This document shows positions 56,272 through 64,000 of a DNA stretch of 64,000 bases, piece by piece. The translations under genes and the position numbers were made by a program. Source of the stretch: Odontocerum albicorne (taxonomy: Eukaryota; Arthropoda; Insecta; Trichoptera; Odontoceridae). Under the pieces are notes generated by a model, which searched no databases, was not told where the DNA came from, and saw only the letters and a program-made list of their open reading frames with translations. Each line of letters begins with the position of its first letter. Positions within the stretch are counted from its first letter, which is position 1. Location: NCBI GenBank assembly GCA_949825065.1, contig OX463865.1, positions 21,189,115 to 21,253,114 on the forward strand, given 5' to 3'.

Positions 56272-56450
56272 TATGGTCGCCGCGTTGTTACGCACTAAAC
56301 TTTTATGCGAAGGTCGCCGGTTCGAACCCTGCGCTGTGCTACTCCCTTCCAATGATACGCATTTTCCCCACATAGTATTCAGGGGACGACTTCGGTCATA
56401 TCTATTCTTTAAAAAAAAAAACTCGACTTCGGTCATATCTATTCTTTAAA
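56272..56450 (+). mobile_element. SINE3 copy, 3'-truncated
   Basis: Head tggtcgccgcgttgttacgc, ttttatgcgaagg and gccggttcgaaccctgcgctg (perfect B box), then cattttccccacatagtattcagggg and gacttcggtcatatctattc, with the last block duplicated around an A run. Confidence 0.8.
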
Positions 56451-56591
56451 AAAACATATTTTTTTTTATCATTTAAAAGTACTTAAATTTTAAAATAAAT
56501 TTATACACGATGTTTGGCACCGATGTGTGTTGGATTATGATATAACTGGTGTAAATAAAGACTCAATCCAGCAATTAAACTGTAGTTTAAA

Positions 56592-56849
56592 ATGATGATA
56601 ATGGGGGAGGCGAAAGAGTCAGTCATGTGTCGATTGCGGATGGACCACTGCGTGGTGACTAGTCACCTTTACAGAATGGGTACTCGAGAGGATCCCAGCT
56701 GGGAATGTGATCTGGATAAAGCGACTCTAGATCACGTGTTTTTCGGTTGTGCTTTACGTGACAGGTTTGATTTACTTAATGCCATATCTTTGCTGCGTCC
56801 AATGAATGTTGCATTTTTTCTTTCTTCGAATAACCTTTCCACTTATTGA
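56592..56849 (+). mobile_element. LINE-F (I/jockey-like) C-terminal fragment
   Basis: An 85-codon frame reads SVMCRLRMDHCVVTSHLYRM, then ECDLDKATLDHVFFGC and LLNAISLLRPMNVAFFL. The spacing RLR..H....HL.R and C......L.H.FF.C is the RNase H-distal zinc-binding tail of LINE ORF2 proteins. The frame is intact to its stop, but the remainder of the ORF is absent. One of the CDC cysteines is replaced (EC DLD). Confidence 0.75.
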
Positions 56850-56859
56850 TTGTTAAATA

Positions 56860-57530
56860 TTTCAAGTTTAATCAGTTGAAGCGCAAACTTTCCTATAATT
56901 GTTGCATTGTTTGTTTATAAATTATTTTTTTTTTATATTGACTCTTATAATTGCATGTTTGACTTTCATGAGGTGGCGCAAATCATTCTTGTACAGGTAG
57001 TTGAATTGTTTGTTAAATAAAACTGATTCTTTATGGTGGATTGTTGATTAAAGGAAACTGGTGATTTAATATATACTGTTATATTAAAAAGGGTTGGGGA
57101 CAATTCATTAAGTGTCAGGTATGGTACTTAGTGTAGCGATTTTCTCCAGCAGTTGCCACCTCCCACGGCACCTTAAGCAGCGCCACTCTACTCGTTCCTT
57201 CGCCGTTCTTCGAACAAGCCCGATACATGGTGAGCGTCTCGCAGATGATAAATCCACTTACTCCCCCGGATTACAACAAAGCGCTGCGGGACGACTCGGG
57301 CAGGAGAATTATTGTCAGTATCCTGTACGGAACAATGCTATTATTATTTAGCGTCAGTGTTGCCAGTATCTGCCCGAATTAAATACGGGACATTTTGGCA
57401 TTTGTCATCACGCGAAGAGCAATTCTTTCGAGGTGGTTTATCGCAAATAAATCGCCGTGTTTTTATTTATAAACAGTCAATTTCAAACGTTTACGGTTTC
57501 ACGAGTAAGTACTTACAATATAAAACAATT
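56860..57530. other. No gene recognised
   Basis: 57110-57300 is GC-balanced with an open frame (57112-57351) that shows no known domain. The rest is AT-rich. Confidence 0.4.
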
Positions 57531-57532
57531 TA

Positions 57533-57762
57533 AGGCCTGGAGTTGAATCAACCTAACAAGTTGCCAGTGCATTCGTAGAAAACTTCGAATGCAGCGAAAC
57601 TATCCTTTAAACGCCACTAGATCGGAGTAGCCAATCGGTACGAAGATGAACTCATGTACCACAAGGCTGAGTGGAGTTCCCTTCGGGAATTATTGACTGG
57701 ATTATCATCACAGTACCACAAAATGTGATTTGAGGATTGATCCAGACGGCCGCGAAAATTAC
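57533..57762 (+). repeat. Repeat module P2, copy 2
   Basis: Matches 42795-43020 (see there). It runs directly into the 99-bp array, whose unit begins with the same sequence that ends module P2 at 43010-43060 (gggtgaatggacatgattgaagctaa). Confidence 0.78.
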
Positions 57763-58128
57763 AACAGGACGAAGGGACTAAGATTGAAGCTAATAAGTTT
57801 ACTTATATTCGACGGTTAGCTTTTCTAGTGGATAGTATTATATAAAATAGATATATAGTATAACAGGACGAAGGGACTAAGATTGAAGCTAATAAGTTTA
57901 CTTATATTCGACGGTTAGCTTTTCTAGTGGATAGTATTATATAAAATAGATATATAGTATAACAGGACGAAGGGACTAAGATTGAAGCTAATAAGTTTAC
58001 TTATATTCGACGGTTAGCTTTTCTAGTGGATAGTATTATATAAAATAGATATATAGTATAACAGGACGAAGGGACTTAGATTGAAGCTAAAAAGTTTACT
58101 TATGCTCGACGTTTAGCTTTTCTATTAA
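57763..58128. repeat. 99-bp tandem array, 3.7 copies
   Basis: Units begin aacaggacgaagggact at 57763, 57862, 57961 and 58060. The first three are nearly identical, the last diverges after tttacttatgc. The unit starts inside module P2. Confidence 0.96.
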
Positions 58129-58357
58129 AGCTGCGTTAATTTTCAGCATTGTGTAGTGGATAGTTAAAAAATAAATATATATCTGAATTGGCACCTACCA
58201 ATTTGTAGATGCTTATTCTCCTTAGAAAAGTCGTATCGCTTGAAACAAGAACGCTTTGTTTCTAAAGCAAATATCTAACTCTCGCCTGAATCTTGCAGCG
58301 AGTAGTTTTCATTGTTATAATTCAAATTCAAAGTGCGAATTCATACAAAATACATAA

Positions 58358-58648
58358 TATTAGTTAGCTCGTTCTTGCCGCTACCCTCGCTGTTACGGGG
58401 GACAAAATAAGTCCCCATCCAGCGCGATCTACACTAGAAGATCGAAATGAATATTTTTTTCTTAACGCGACGTCACGTAGAGACGAAGAAGGAACTGCCT
58501 AAAGAGATTCTTCCTCGAACGGCGACATGCTTGAGTGAAAAGAAGAGTAGCGACGACGTCGGGCTTAAGGTCCGAAGTCACGAGAAAAAGCAAATGATTC
58601 GCAGCGCAGTAAATCGCATATCAGAAGATCTACAAAGGTTTTTCTATG
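58358..58648 (+). repeat. Repeat module P1, copy 2
   Basis: Matches 41690-41943 (see there). Interrupted at its 3' side by mariner copy 2. Confidence 0.75.
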
Positions 58649-58650
58649 TA

Positions 58651-59201
58651 CTATGCGTATCCAGAAAGTAAGTGTACTGAGGCTCTCACGACTGGATGGA
58701 TTTTATTTTCGACATGTCGACTGACCCTTCCCCTCCGCAACGAGACCGGTTCGAGGTCAATACGTTGAGAAGTGTCGACGCGACAACACGTTTCGTGAAA
58801 AATGTCAATCCAATCTCCCGCCAAGTGTGAAATACGCGGCGTCATCCGTTATCTCGTTTGGAAGGGAAAACCTCCGGTTGAGGTTTATAATGAGGTGAAA
58901 ACTGCATATGGTGATAAATCTCTTTACCTCCCTGAAGCTGCACATGGGTGGAAAAAGGTTTTCAACCGACGAGGAGGTAAAGGAGGAGGTGGAGAAGTGG
59001 ACGGAGGGGTTGGCGGGAAACTACTTCGAGGAAGGCATCAAAAAGTTGATACCCCGCTTCACCACCTGCATTGAGAGGAATGGCGACTATGTCGAAAAAT
59101 AGCTTACATATGTACTACGGTAACCACATAATTTTTTTGTTTAAATAAAAAAAATTGTAACCTACAAAAATTCAGTACACTTACTTTCTGGATATGCCTC
59201 G
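58651..59201 (+). mobile_element. Mariner element, internally deleted, copy 2
   Basis: Ends share tatccagaaagtaagtgtac with copy 1; TA at 58649-58650 and 59202-59203. Length 551 bp. Its deletion is larger than in copy 1 and joins the codons after TAYGDK directly to the segment upstream of the C-terminal tail. Confidence 0.92.
58802..59102 (+). pseudogene. Mariner transposase, N- and C-terminal ends joined out of frame
   Basis: From ATG at 58802, MSIQSPAKCEIRGVIRYLVW and GKPPVEVYNEVKTAYGDK give the first helix-turn-helix. After the deletion joint near 58918 the transposase tail continues in a different frame (MGGKRFSTDEEVKEEVEK... to DYVEK, 58935-59102). The catalytic domain and second DNA-binding helix are missing. 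Not functional. Confidence 0.88.
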
Positions 59202-59344
59202 TAGTTCGTCTTCCCTTGGTAAGTTTTCTGCGATTTTCTTACCAAATATACTTGTCTAAACATACGCAGACACCGGGAAGTAACTAATCCAATGTCCGCA
59301 GCACCTTCCGCACCTTCCTATCTTTACACTCAAATTAAATGAAT

Positions 59345-59620
59345 CTATTTTGTTATATTTTTATTATTAGAGCGTCCTTGAGGAGAAGCTGCACTTGACA
59401 TACCGCAACACGGCGGGGCGGTACTTTAATTCTCCTTTTATTATTATTATTATTATTTCTTACACCTATCGTACATGCATACACGTATAACTACCATCAC
59501 GTCATTTACTTTAGGGTAGGTAAAGAATACATCAATTATAGTGGGTTCGTGTCCCGAGATTGAACGCCGTTGAGGATAATTTGCTCTCTAAATGGCGCTG
59601 TATAAATTGTCCTTTTATTA
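59345..59620 (+). repeat. Two SINE4 fragments
   Basis: 59360-59450: gagcgtccttgaggagaagc with acggcggggcggtac and a tattattatt tail. 59540-59620: agtgggttcgtgtcccgag, gttgaggataatttgctctctaaatggcgctgtataaa. Confidence 0.68.
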
Positions 59621-59629
59621 TTATTAATT

Positions 59630-60005
59630 AAGCTTGCGACCCTTTCAGCTCTACCTATTTTCAATAGACGAGACTAATTGCTCGACCCACTTTCGTGAAG
59701 ATTATGTTAATGTGCCGCCACTTCGCAGGTTCATCCGAAATTAAAATAAATATTGGACTAATCTTAGTTATTAATGCCCCCCGCGACATTTGCGCCGCCG
59801 CAGCCGCCGCCTTCCTCCCCGCAATTAGCGCGCCCCTTCCTCCGGTTTCTCACGTCCTCCTCATGTCGTCTTTTCATCTCGATAATTCCCATTTTAACGA
59901 TGGGTCGTTACCAATCATTTCGAGTGTTGTCATACTTATCGAGAGAATCAAATTTGAAATAGTCCAAGTCCACCGAAATGAAATCTCACATTTTGAAAAA
60001 TATCA
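59630..60005. other. No gene recognised; short GC-rich patch
   Basis: 59775-59860 is GC-rich (gccgccgcagccgccgcc). Two overlapping open frames on the plus strand have no recognised domain. Confidence 0.4.
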
Positions 60006-60009
60006 ACAG

Positions 60010-60140
60010 TTTTTGTAATTTGTTGAGTCCAACACTTTATTCCTGTTTATATGACGGTATAACCCTACCGGTTTCAAGGTTTTCACCTCATCGTCAGGGG
60101 AACACGAACAATATTCCATAGTGTTAACTATAAATAACAT
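60010..60140 (-). mobile_element. Hammerhead-like retroelement copy
   Basis: Inverted tail gtaatttgttgagtccaacactttattcc, core 60054-60105, then agtgttaactataaataac. Shorter than other copies. Confidence 0.7.
60054..60105 (-). ncRNA. Hammerhead-ribozyme-like motif
   Basis: Minus-strand core cccctgacgatgaggtgaaaaccttgaaaccggtaggg: CUGACGA, stem II aggu/accu with GAAA loop, GAAA, and stem I CCC/GGG. Confidence 0.55.
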
Positions 60141-60234
60141 ACCAATATTATTGTTTTGTACGGGCAATTCTACTAGATCGTCTGGAAGATATATAAGGGT
60201 TCCGAGAATTAATGTGTACGGTGATTGGACGCTG

Positions 60235-60410
60235 CGAGGCGAGGTGGTGGCTGCGGCCATTCAATTGGGTACTTCTTCTCATGTGCATGTGTTTATAAAT
60301 AACATATTTGGTATGAAAACGGCAGAAAACTTGGAAACCTTTGTCTTCCGATGTGTTATAGTTACATATTTGACTTCAGGTGTACACGTATTGTAGTGCA
60401 GAAGTCAAAC
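60235..60410. repeat. SINE4-associated long body fragment
   Basis: Reads ggtggtggctgcggcc, gtacttcttctcatgtgcatgtgtttataaa, gtatgaaaacggcagaaa and cttccgatgtgttatagttacat, matching the body at 39310-39490 and 40230-40370. Confidence 0.6.
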
Positions 60411-60629
60411 TTTTTCGTTTCACGGCGCTCTTATAGTTTATAATATACCATTTTGTACGAGTTCGGGGCTGTGCGTTCCATCGGAATCACCCAACCAACC
60501 GCGAGGGGACCGTTTCATATCGGGATTTAGTTAGAACTGTCCTTTATACGTAGTCTTGTGCAATGCCATCTACAGGAAAGTAAGCCTATATTAAGACGAT
60601 TGTTTTAAGGTGATGTCTTTTCTAAGAAG

Positions 60630-60755
60630 GGAAATAATTTCTTTCTTTAATTAACGTGTTTCATCGCGTCTGGATTATTGTAATTCTATTTATTCTGGTG
60701 TGCTTGATTACTCCTCCAGTCTGTTTTCAATGCAGTTGGTAGGCTGATAAATTTT
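60630..60755 (+). mobile_element. LINE reverse transcriptase fragment (SRLDYCNS block)
   Basis: Plus strand reads VSSRLDYCNSIYSGV followed by SMQLVGRLINF. Non-LTR reverse transcriptase proteins commonly have SRLDYCNSL..G......LQ..QN.A.R.I here. Confidence 0.75.
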
Positions 60756-60784
60756 AGTCATGAATGAATTAATAAAGATGAACA

Positions 60785-61040
60785 AAACAGATATATACAA
60801 TAATACAAATATGAGTGGATGACTTGTGAAAGGAAGACTAAGGAAAGTATAGTTGGATCAAGTGGATGATATTCTGAAAGAAGGACACGTAGAAAGTCAG
60901 AGAAATCGTAGAAGTTGTATGAAAAAGTGTATGGATGGGAAAGAGTCGAAGAATGTGTGTCAAGATAGGAAAGTATGGCGCTCTGTCTTTTCTGCCTACC
61001 CCGATAGGGAAATGGAGTGATTGTATGTTTGTATGTAACT
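60785..61040 (+). mobile_element. LINE-A 3' fragment, best preserved end
   Basis: One frame, apart from a stop after KV, reads VKGRLRKV.LDQVDDILKEGHVES, then NRRSCMKKCMDGKESKNVCQDRKVWRSVFSAYPDREME. The 3' end is gatagggaaatggagtgattg, with tatgtttgtatg tail. Used as the local reference for LINE-A. Confidence 0.82.
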
Positions 61041-61049
61041 TTAAAAATA

Positions 61050-61630
61050 TTTTTGGATGTATGAAAGGCGCAGTATTTTCTTGAATATTTATAACAATGT
61101 CATTTATTTGAAACTTGTCCCATTTCAAAGCCGAACCTCCGTGTTATGTGACCTAAGTGTTGTTTCAATTGAACAGGCGACGATTTCGCTCAAATTTGAA
61201 TTCCGCTCACAATCCTGGCGAAGTGCTGTTGAAGGAGATGAGAGTCTCGAGTGGCTGAACAATGAAGTTATGCCCATATTTCGTGGATAAGGCTCTTAAA
61301 CATTTAACGCAATCTTATTTACTCGTAACAAAATATAATTTGAATCCATACAATTAACGAAAACTTCTCGGCTCACGGCTCCGTGGAACCCCTTAATTTA
61401 CGAGAATTAATTAAAAAGTTTATTTAATTTTAGTCCTCTGACTTCTCGCCCATCTGTCTGTTTCGCTCGTGAGTATCTTGCATTCTGAATATGCTCGTTT
61501 TGCGAAACCGGTAAATGTATCAAATGTTGATTGTTAGATATTTAAAAAAAAAACTTAAATTAAATCGTAGAAATGCTCGCACTGAGGTGTGACGATGAAT
61601 TGTATAACGCTTCCGTTATTTACTATATAA
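61050..61630. other. No gene recognised
   Basis: Open frame 61057-61290 has no recognised domain. A TACTCGTA lies at 61320-61327. Confidence 0.4.
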
Positions 61631-61631
61631 C

Positions 61632-61815
61632 CTGACGACCTCGGTGACCTAATTGTTAAGACACCTGGCTCCTAACCCGGAGTTTACGGGTTCTATCCCC
61701 ATTGGAACCCAGATTTTTTCAATAAAATTTCAATCTAGTTTGTTGGAAGATATTGCAGCATATCCACAATCCAGCCAGGTTGTACTGTGTACAACGAAGG
61801 TGTAATACTCGTACA
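61632..61815 (+). mobile_element. SINE1 copy
   Basis: Head acgacctcggtgacctaattg and acgggttctatccccattgg; shortened body tttcaatctagtttgttggaag; tail ccaggttgtactgtgtacaacgaagg, with TACTCGTA at 61806-61813. Confidence 0.8.
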
Positions 61816-61942
61816 ATACAGCCTGGTAAGATCAAGATCATTGCAACGAAACCGATTTTTACAACCAACTAGAAATTATATTGAAGTTTAGTAGGCAAGT
61901 TACTCACAGTTCGTCATCGGGCGTATTGGAAATGTGGTGTTT

Positions 61943-62270
61943 GGTCGCGTGATAACGCGCTGGACTTCCGTGCGGAAGATCGCCGGTTCGAACTTGACGC
62001 TATGCTATTCCCATCGAATGACACAGGCATTTAGTATTCGGGACTATAAGGGTATTGACGACTTCAGTCATATCTATTCTTTAATAAAATAGGAAAAACA
62101 TGCCGGCGTGCTCCGATTGTCTCACTTCGGTCTCCAGTACAGCGGTGTACTGGAGAGCGGTTTGCTGGTGTGCAGCGGCTCACTCGCTTAAAGAGAACGG
62201 TACAGCTTCGCTTTTCAACTGAATTGACGTTGGATGGCGAGGCCCAGCAACGACGACGGCGTTTGGAAAT
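61943..62270 (+). mobile_element. SINE3 copy, without array
   Basis: Head ggtcgcgtgataacgcgctgg, ttccgtgcggaagatcgccggttcgaac (B box), then gactataagggtattgacgacttcagtcatatctattc, tctcacttcggtc, tacagcggtgtac, cggctcactcgctt, cttttcaactgaattgacg and ggcccagcaacgacgacgg. Only one shortened unit stands where the copy at 37.4 kb has eleven. Confidence 0.85.
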
Positions 62271-62284
62271 GCTACTGCATCTGG

Positions 62285-62435
62285 ATAAGTATCAATAATC
62301 GCACACGTGAGGTGTTACCAGTCGGAACTCTTTAACCAGACCGCGACTATTTTTTTTGGTACCATCGGATATTGAACCCGAAGCCCAAGGGCTTAAGACC
62401 AACTTCTTACCCACAAAGCCATAGAGATAGTCCAG
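62285..62435 (-). mobile_element. SINE2 copy
   Basis: Inverted head atattgaacccgaagcccaagggcttaagacc and ttcttacccacaaagccatagag, preceded on the plus strand by the body accagtcggaactctttaaccagaccg. Confidence 0.65.
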
Positions 62436-62469
62436 TAGTATAGAGTTAAAACGTTGTGTCACTACAAAT

Positions 62470-62960
62470 ACAGAAATCAATAAAATACATGCCATCACAC
62501 CGTTTCTCCGTTAGGGTAGGTAAAGAGGAGAAAGTGATAAAATTTCCTATCGTCACACACATCTTTCGTCTTTTCTACACCTATTAATTAACCTTTCATA
62601 CAGCTCTAACGATTTCTCTGATTTTTTTACATCAAAATATTATTCACTTGATTCAACCATACTTTCCTTGTTCTTCCTATGTCACACCTTCCGCCATATT
62701 TCGACTGCTTATTTATTTTGTTAGTCTTTACATCCGTATTACATGTCTAAACCACCTCAGAGTGCTTTTCTTCATCTTACTTAATATATCAGCCTTAAAT
62801 TTACACTCATCCCATATCACTTAATTACCATATGTATTCTGTCACCCCATATATTCTTCGCAATGCATGCATTTCTTCAACATTTCTTCGGCTTCTTTCA
62901 ATATTTGTCCACGTTTCACTTCTTTCACAAAAAAAAACTAATAAAGAATTTATAAATATA
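62470..62960 (-). mobile_element. LINE-A 3' fragment
   Basis: Plus-strand gccatcacaccgtttctccgttagggtaggtaaag is the inverted 3' end. Later, accacctcagagtgcttttcttcatcttacttaatatatcagccttaaa and ctgtcaccccatatattcttcgcaatgc match the 6860-6990 order. Confidence 0.75.
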
Positions 62961-62964
62961 TGTT

Positions 62965-63475
62965 TATCATGTTAGGTAATCTTATGATTTGTCCGACATG
63001 ATGAGCACACCAAGGGATGGCTACGTGATTTGTACGTTACTTATAATTAGGTCTCACATGTCAAGTTGGTGACTGTTCATGGCAGAGGTATTAAATCTGT
63101 ACCTGAGAGCCAGAAGCTCTTAAGTGCAAAAACTCCATTTTACAGGAGAAGCAAATGAGTGTTTTATAAACACTTATTCTCTCAGATTTTTTTAAGTTTT
63201 AATATTACAATTGTGAAATTCATACAGTTTGATCAAGGAGTAAGTGTTCATATATTGAATAAGTTGATTTTAAAAAATATTCAGTATTTTGGATTTTAGC
63301 GCACTAAAGACATTCTGGCTCTCGTAATATTACTATCATACTGCAAATAAGTTGTTTTGTTCCAAAGGGAATTGGAGTGAGTTATATGAGTTCTATACTA
63401 CAGATGTTTTTAATGAATAAAAATACAAAAATATCTCCATTATGTGATAAATGAAACCATTATTTATAATTGAAA
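62965..63475. other. No gene recognised
   Basis: AT-rich, no repeats recognised. Confidence 0.4.
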
Positions 63476-63479
63476 AATA

Positions 63480-63485
63480 TTTATT
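63480..63485 (-). promoter_or_regulatory. Polyadenylation signal AATAAA
   Basis: On the minus strand, AATAAA lies 53 bases after the stop codon of the 63539-64000 reading frame. Confidence 0.6.
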
Positions 63486-63538
63486 GGAAACGGAAAGACA
63501 AAGAGAATCGAAAAATAGAAATAAAAAATAGAAGAAAA

Positions 63539-64000
63539 TCAATCTCCTAGATCCTCAGTGTGAGGTATGTTTTTAAAATACTCTTTGTATTCTTCAGGAA
63601 CCCATTGCAACATTTTTAATAAATAGGGTTCCTGGAGAGTCTTAATTGTGGCAATGTATCAGGCACAGCTGCTGCTGCTGCTGCTGCTGACCTTCGGACA
63701 TTCCTTTTGAGGTCCAATTCTAAAAAATCCCCTCCTCACCTGCATCCATACCATCGTGGATAAAGATACAGGGCTTCCTTGCGATGACTTTTTTCTATAT
63801 GTAAAAGGTGCTCCTGCACCCTGTAAGGATGAAAAAGACCAAAACATATCTAATTTCATAGGTATTACATGGAAAGATTTGCTGCATGATCTTATGAAAT
63901 TACACCAATCATTACATGTAAAGATAGTCATGGATTCTAAGGACTTACTTTTTCTTTCCATCACACTGTGGCTTACATCCACCTCCATGTGAGTGTGCCC
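63539..64000 (-). pseudogene. C-terminal part of a transposon-associated protein (DUF7869-like), 5' part outside the window
   Basis: Reading in from the window edge the frame begins GHTHMEVDVSHSVMERK, the signature of a protein family common in insect genomes (GHT...D..H..IER). It continues NDWCNFIRS, PFTYRKKSSQG and MVWMQVRR. A TGA stop at about 63658 follows a run of seven serine codons, but the same frame then continues LLKMLQWVPEEYKEYFKNI, the expected C-terminal block, and ends at TGA 63539-63541. The serine run (AGC)n is unusual for the family and the stop lies right after it, so slippage and decay are likely. Family assignment is from memory of the motif. Confidence 0.62.

Noticed and set aside
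63667..63689. (CTG)n as a disease-type or coding repeat of interest by itself
   Set aside because: Only seven to eight units; it is the serine run of the adjacent reading frame and is covered there.
1..64000. Prokaryotic-style operons, CRISPR arrays or phage genes
   Set aside because: No ribosome-binding-site-linked gene series, no spacer-repeat array, and all recognisable coding pieces are eukaryotic transposons.

Overview
This window looks like repeat-rich, AT-rich, non-coding DNA from an arthropod, most likely an insect. The inference rests on the mix of decayed elements: several mariner lineages, hAT ends, non-LTR retrotransposon (LINE) 3' fragments, tRNA-headed SINEs, and two protein types I associate with insect transposons (a DUF4817-like N-terminus and a DUF7869-like C-terminus). 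The species cannot be named. I found no complete host gene, no rRNA, no convincing functional tRNA and no CRISPR array. The best host-gene candidate is one possible first exon at 21086-21324 (minus), and it is uncertain.

Layout. 0.8-5 kb: a mariner nested inside another TA-flanked element, a 294-bp MITE, and two mariner pseudogenes lying head to tail. 5-12 kb: LINE-A fragments (one with a reverse transcriptase YVDD box and an embedded 42-bp minisatellite), LINE-B, and SINE1 and SINE2 copies. 12-21 kb: mostly sequence I do not recognise, with a degenerate 275-bp tandem array, strong hairpins and a CR1/jockey-like LINE end. 21.9-29 kb: a LINE-A copy broken by two younger insertions, another LINE, SINEs and a mariner relic. 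29-36 kb: a GC-rich island, a hAT relic and a TA-flanked mariner-like element. 37-46 kb: minisatellites that grew inside dispersed repeats, a mariner deletion derivative and a 92-bp array. 46-54 kb: LINE ends, a hAT MITE with a perfect 8-bp duplication, and a foldback pair carrying hammerhead-like motifs. 54-64 kb: more arrays, LINEs and SINEs, a second copy of the first mariner, and at the right edge the C-terminal part of a transposon-associated protein with a polyadenylation signal.

Two signals stand out. First, the 8-mer TACGAGTA (or its complement TACTCGTA) occurs 23 times by my hand count, where base composition predicts about two or three. In four places a paralogous repeat lacks exactly these six extra bases at a TA, so the 8-mer looks like an excision scar of a TA-targeting transposon whose ends begin CGAG, as one end of each of the two related mariner copies here does. 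Second, a short dispersed element carries a conserved hammerhead-ribozyme-like fold with compensatory changes in stem II across five copies. One copy is a 158-bp insertion flanked by a 12-bp duplication, which suggests a small Penelope-like or retrozyme-like retroelement.

All coordinates, counts and alignments were made by eye.
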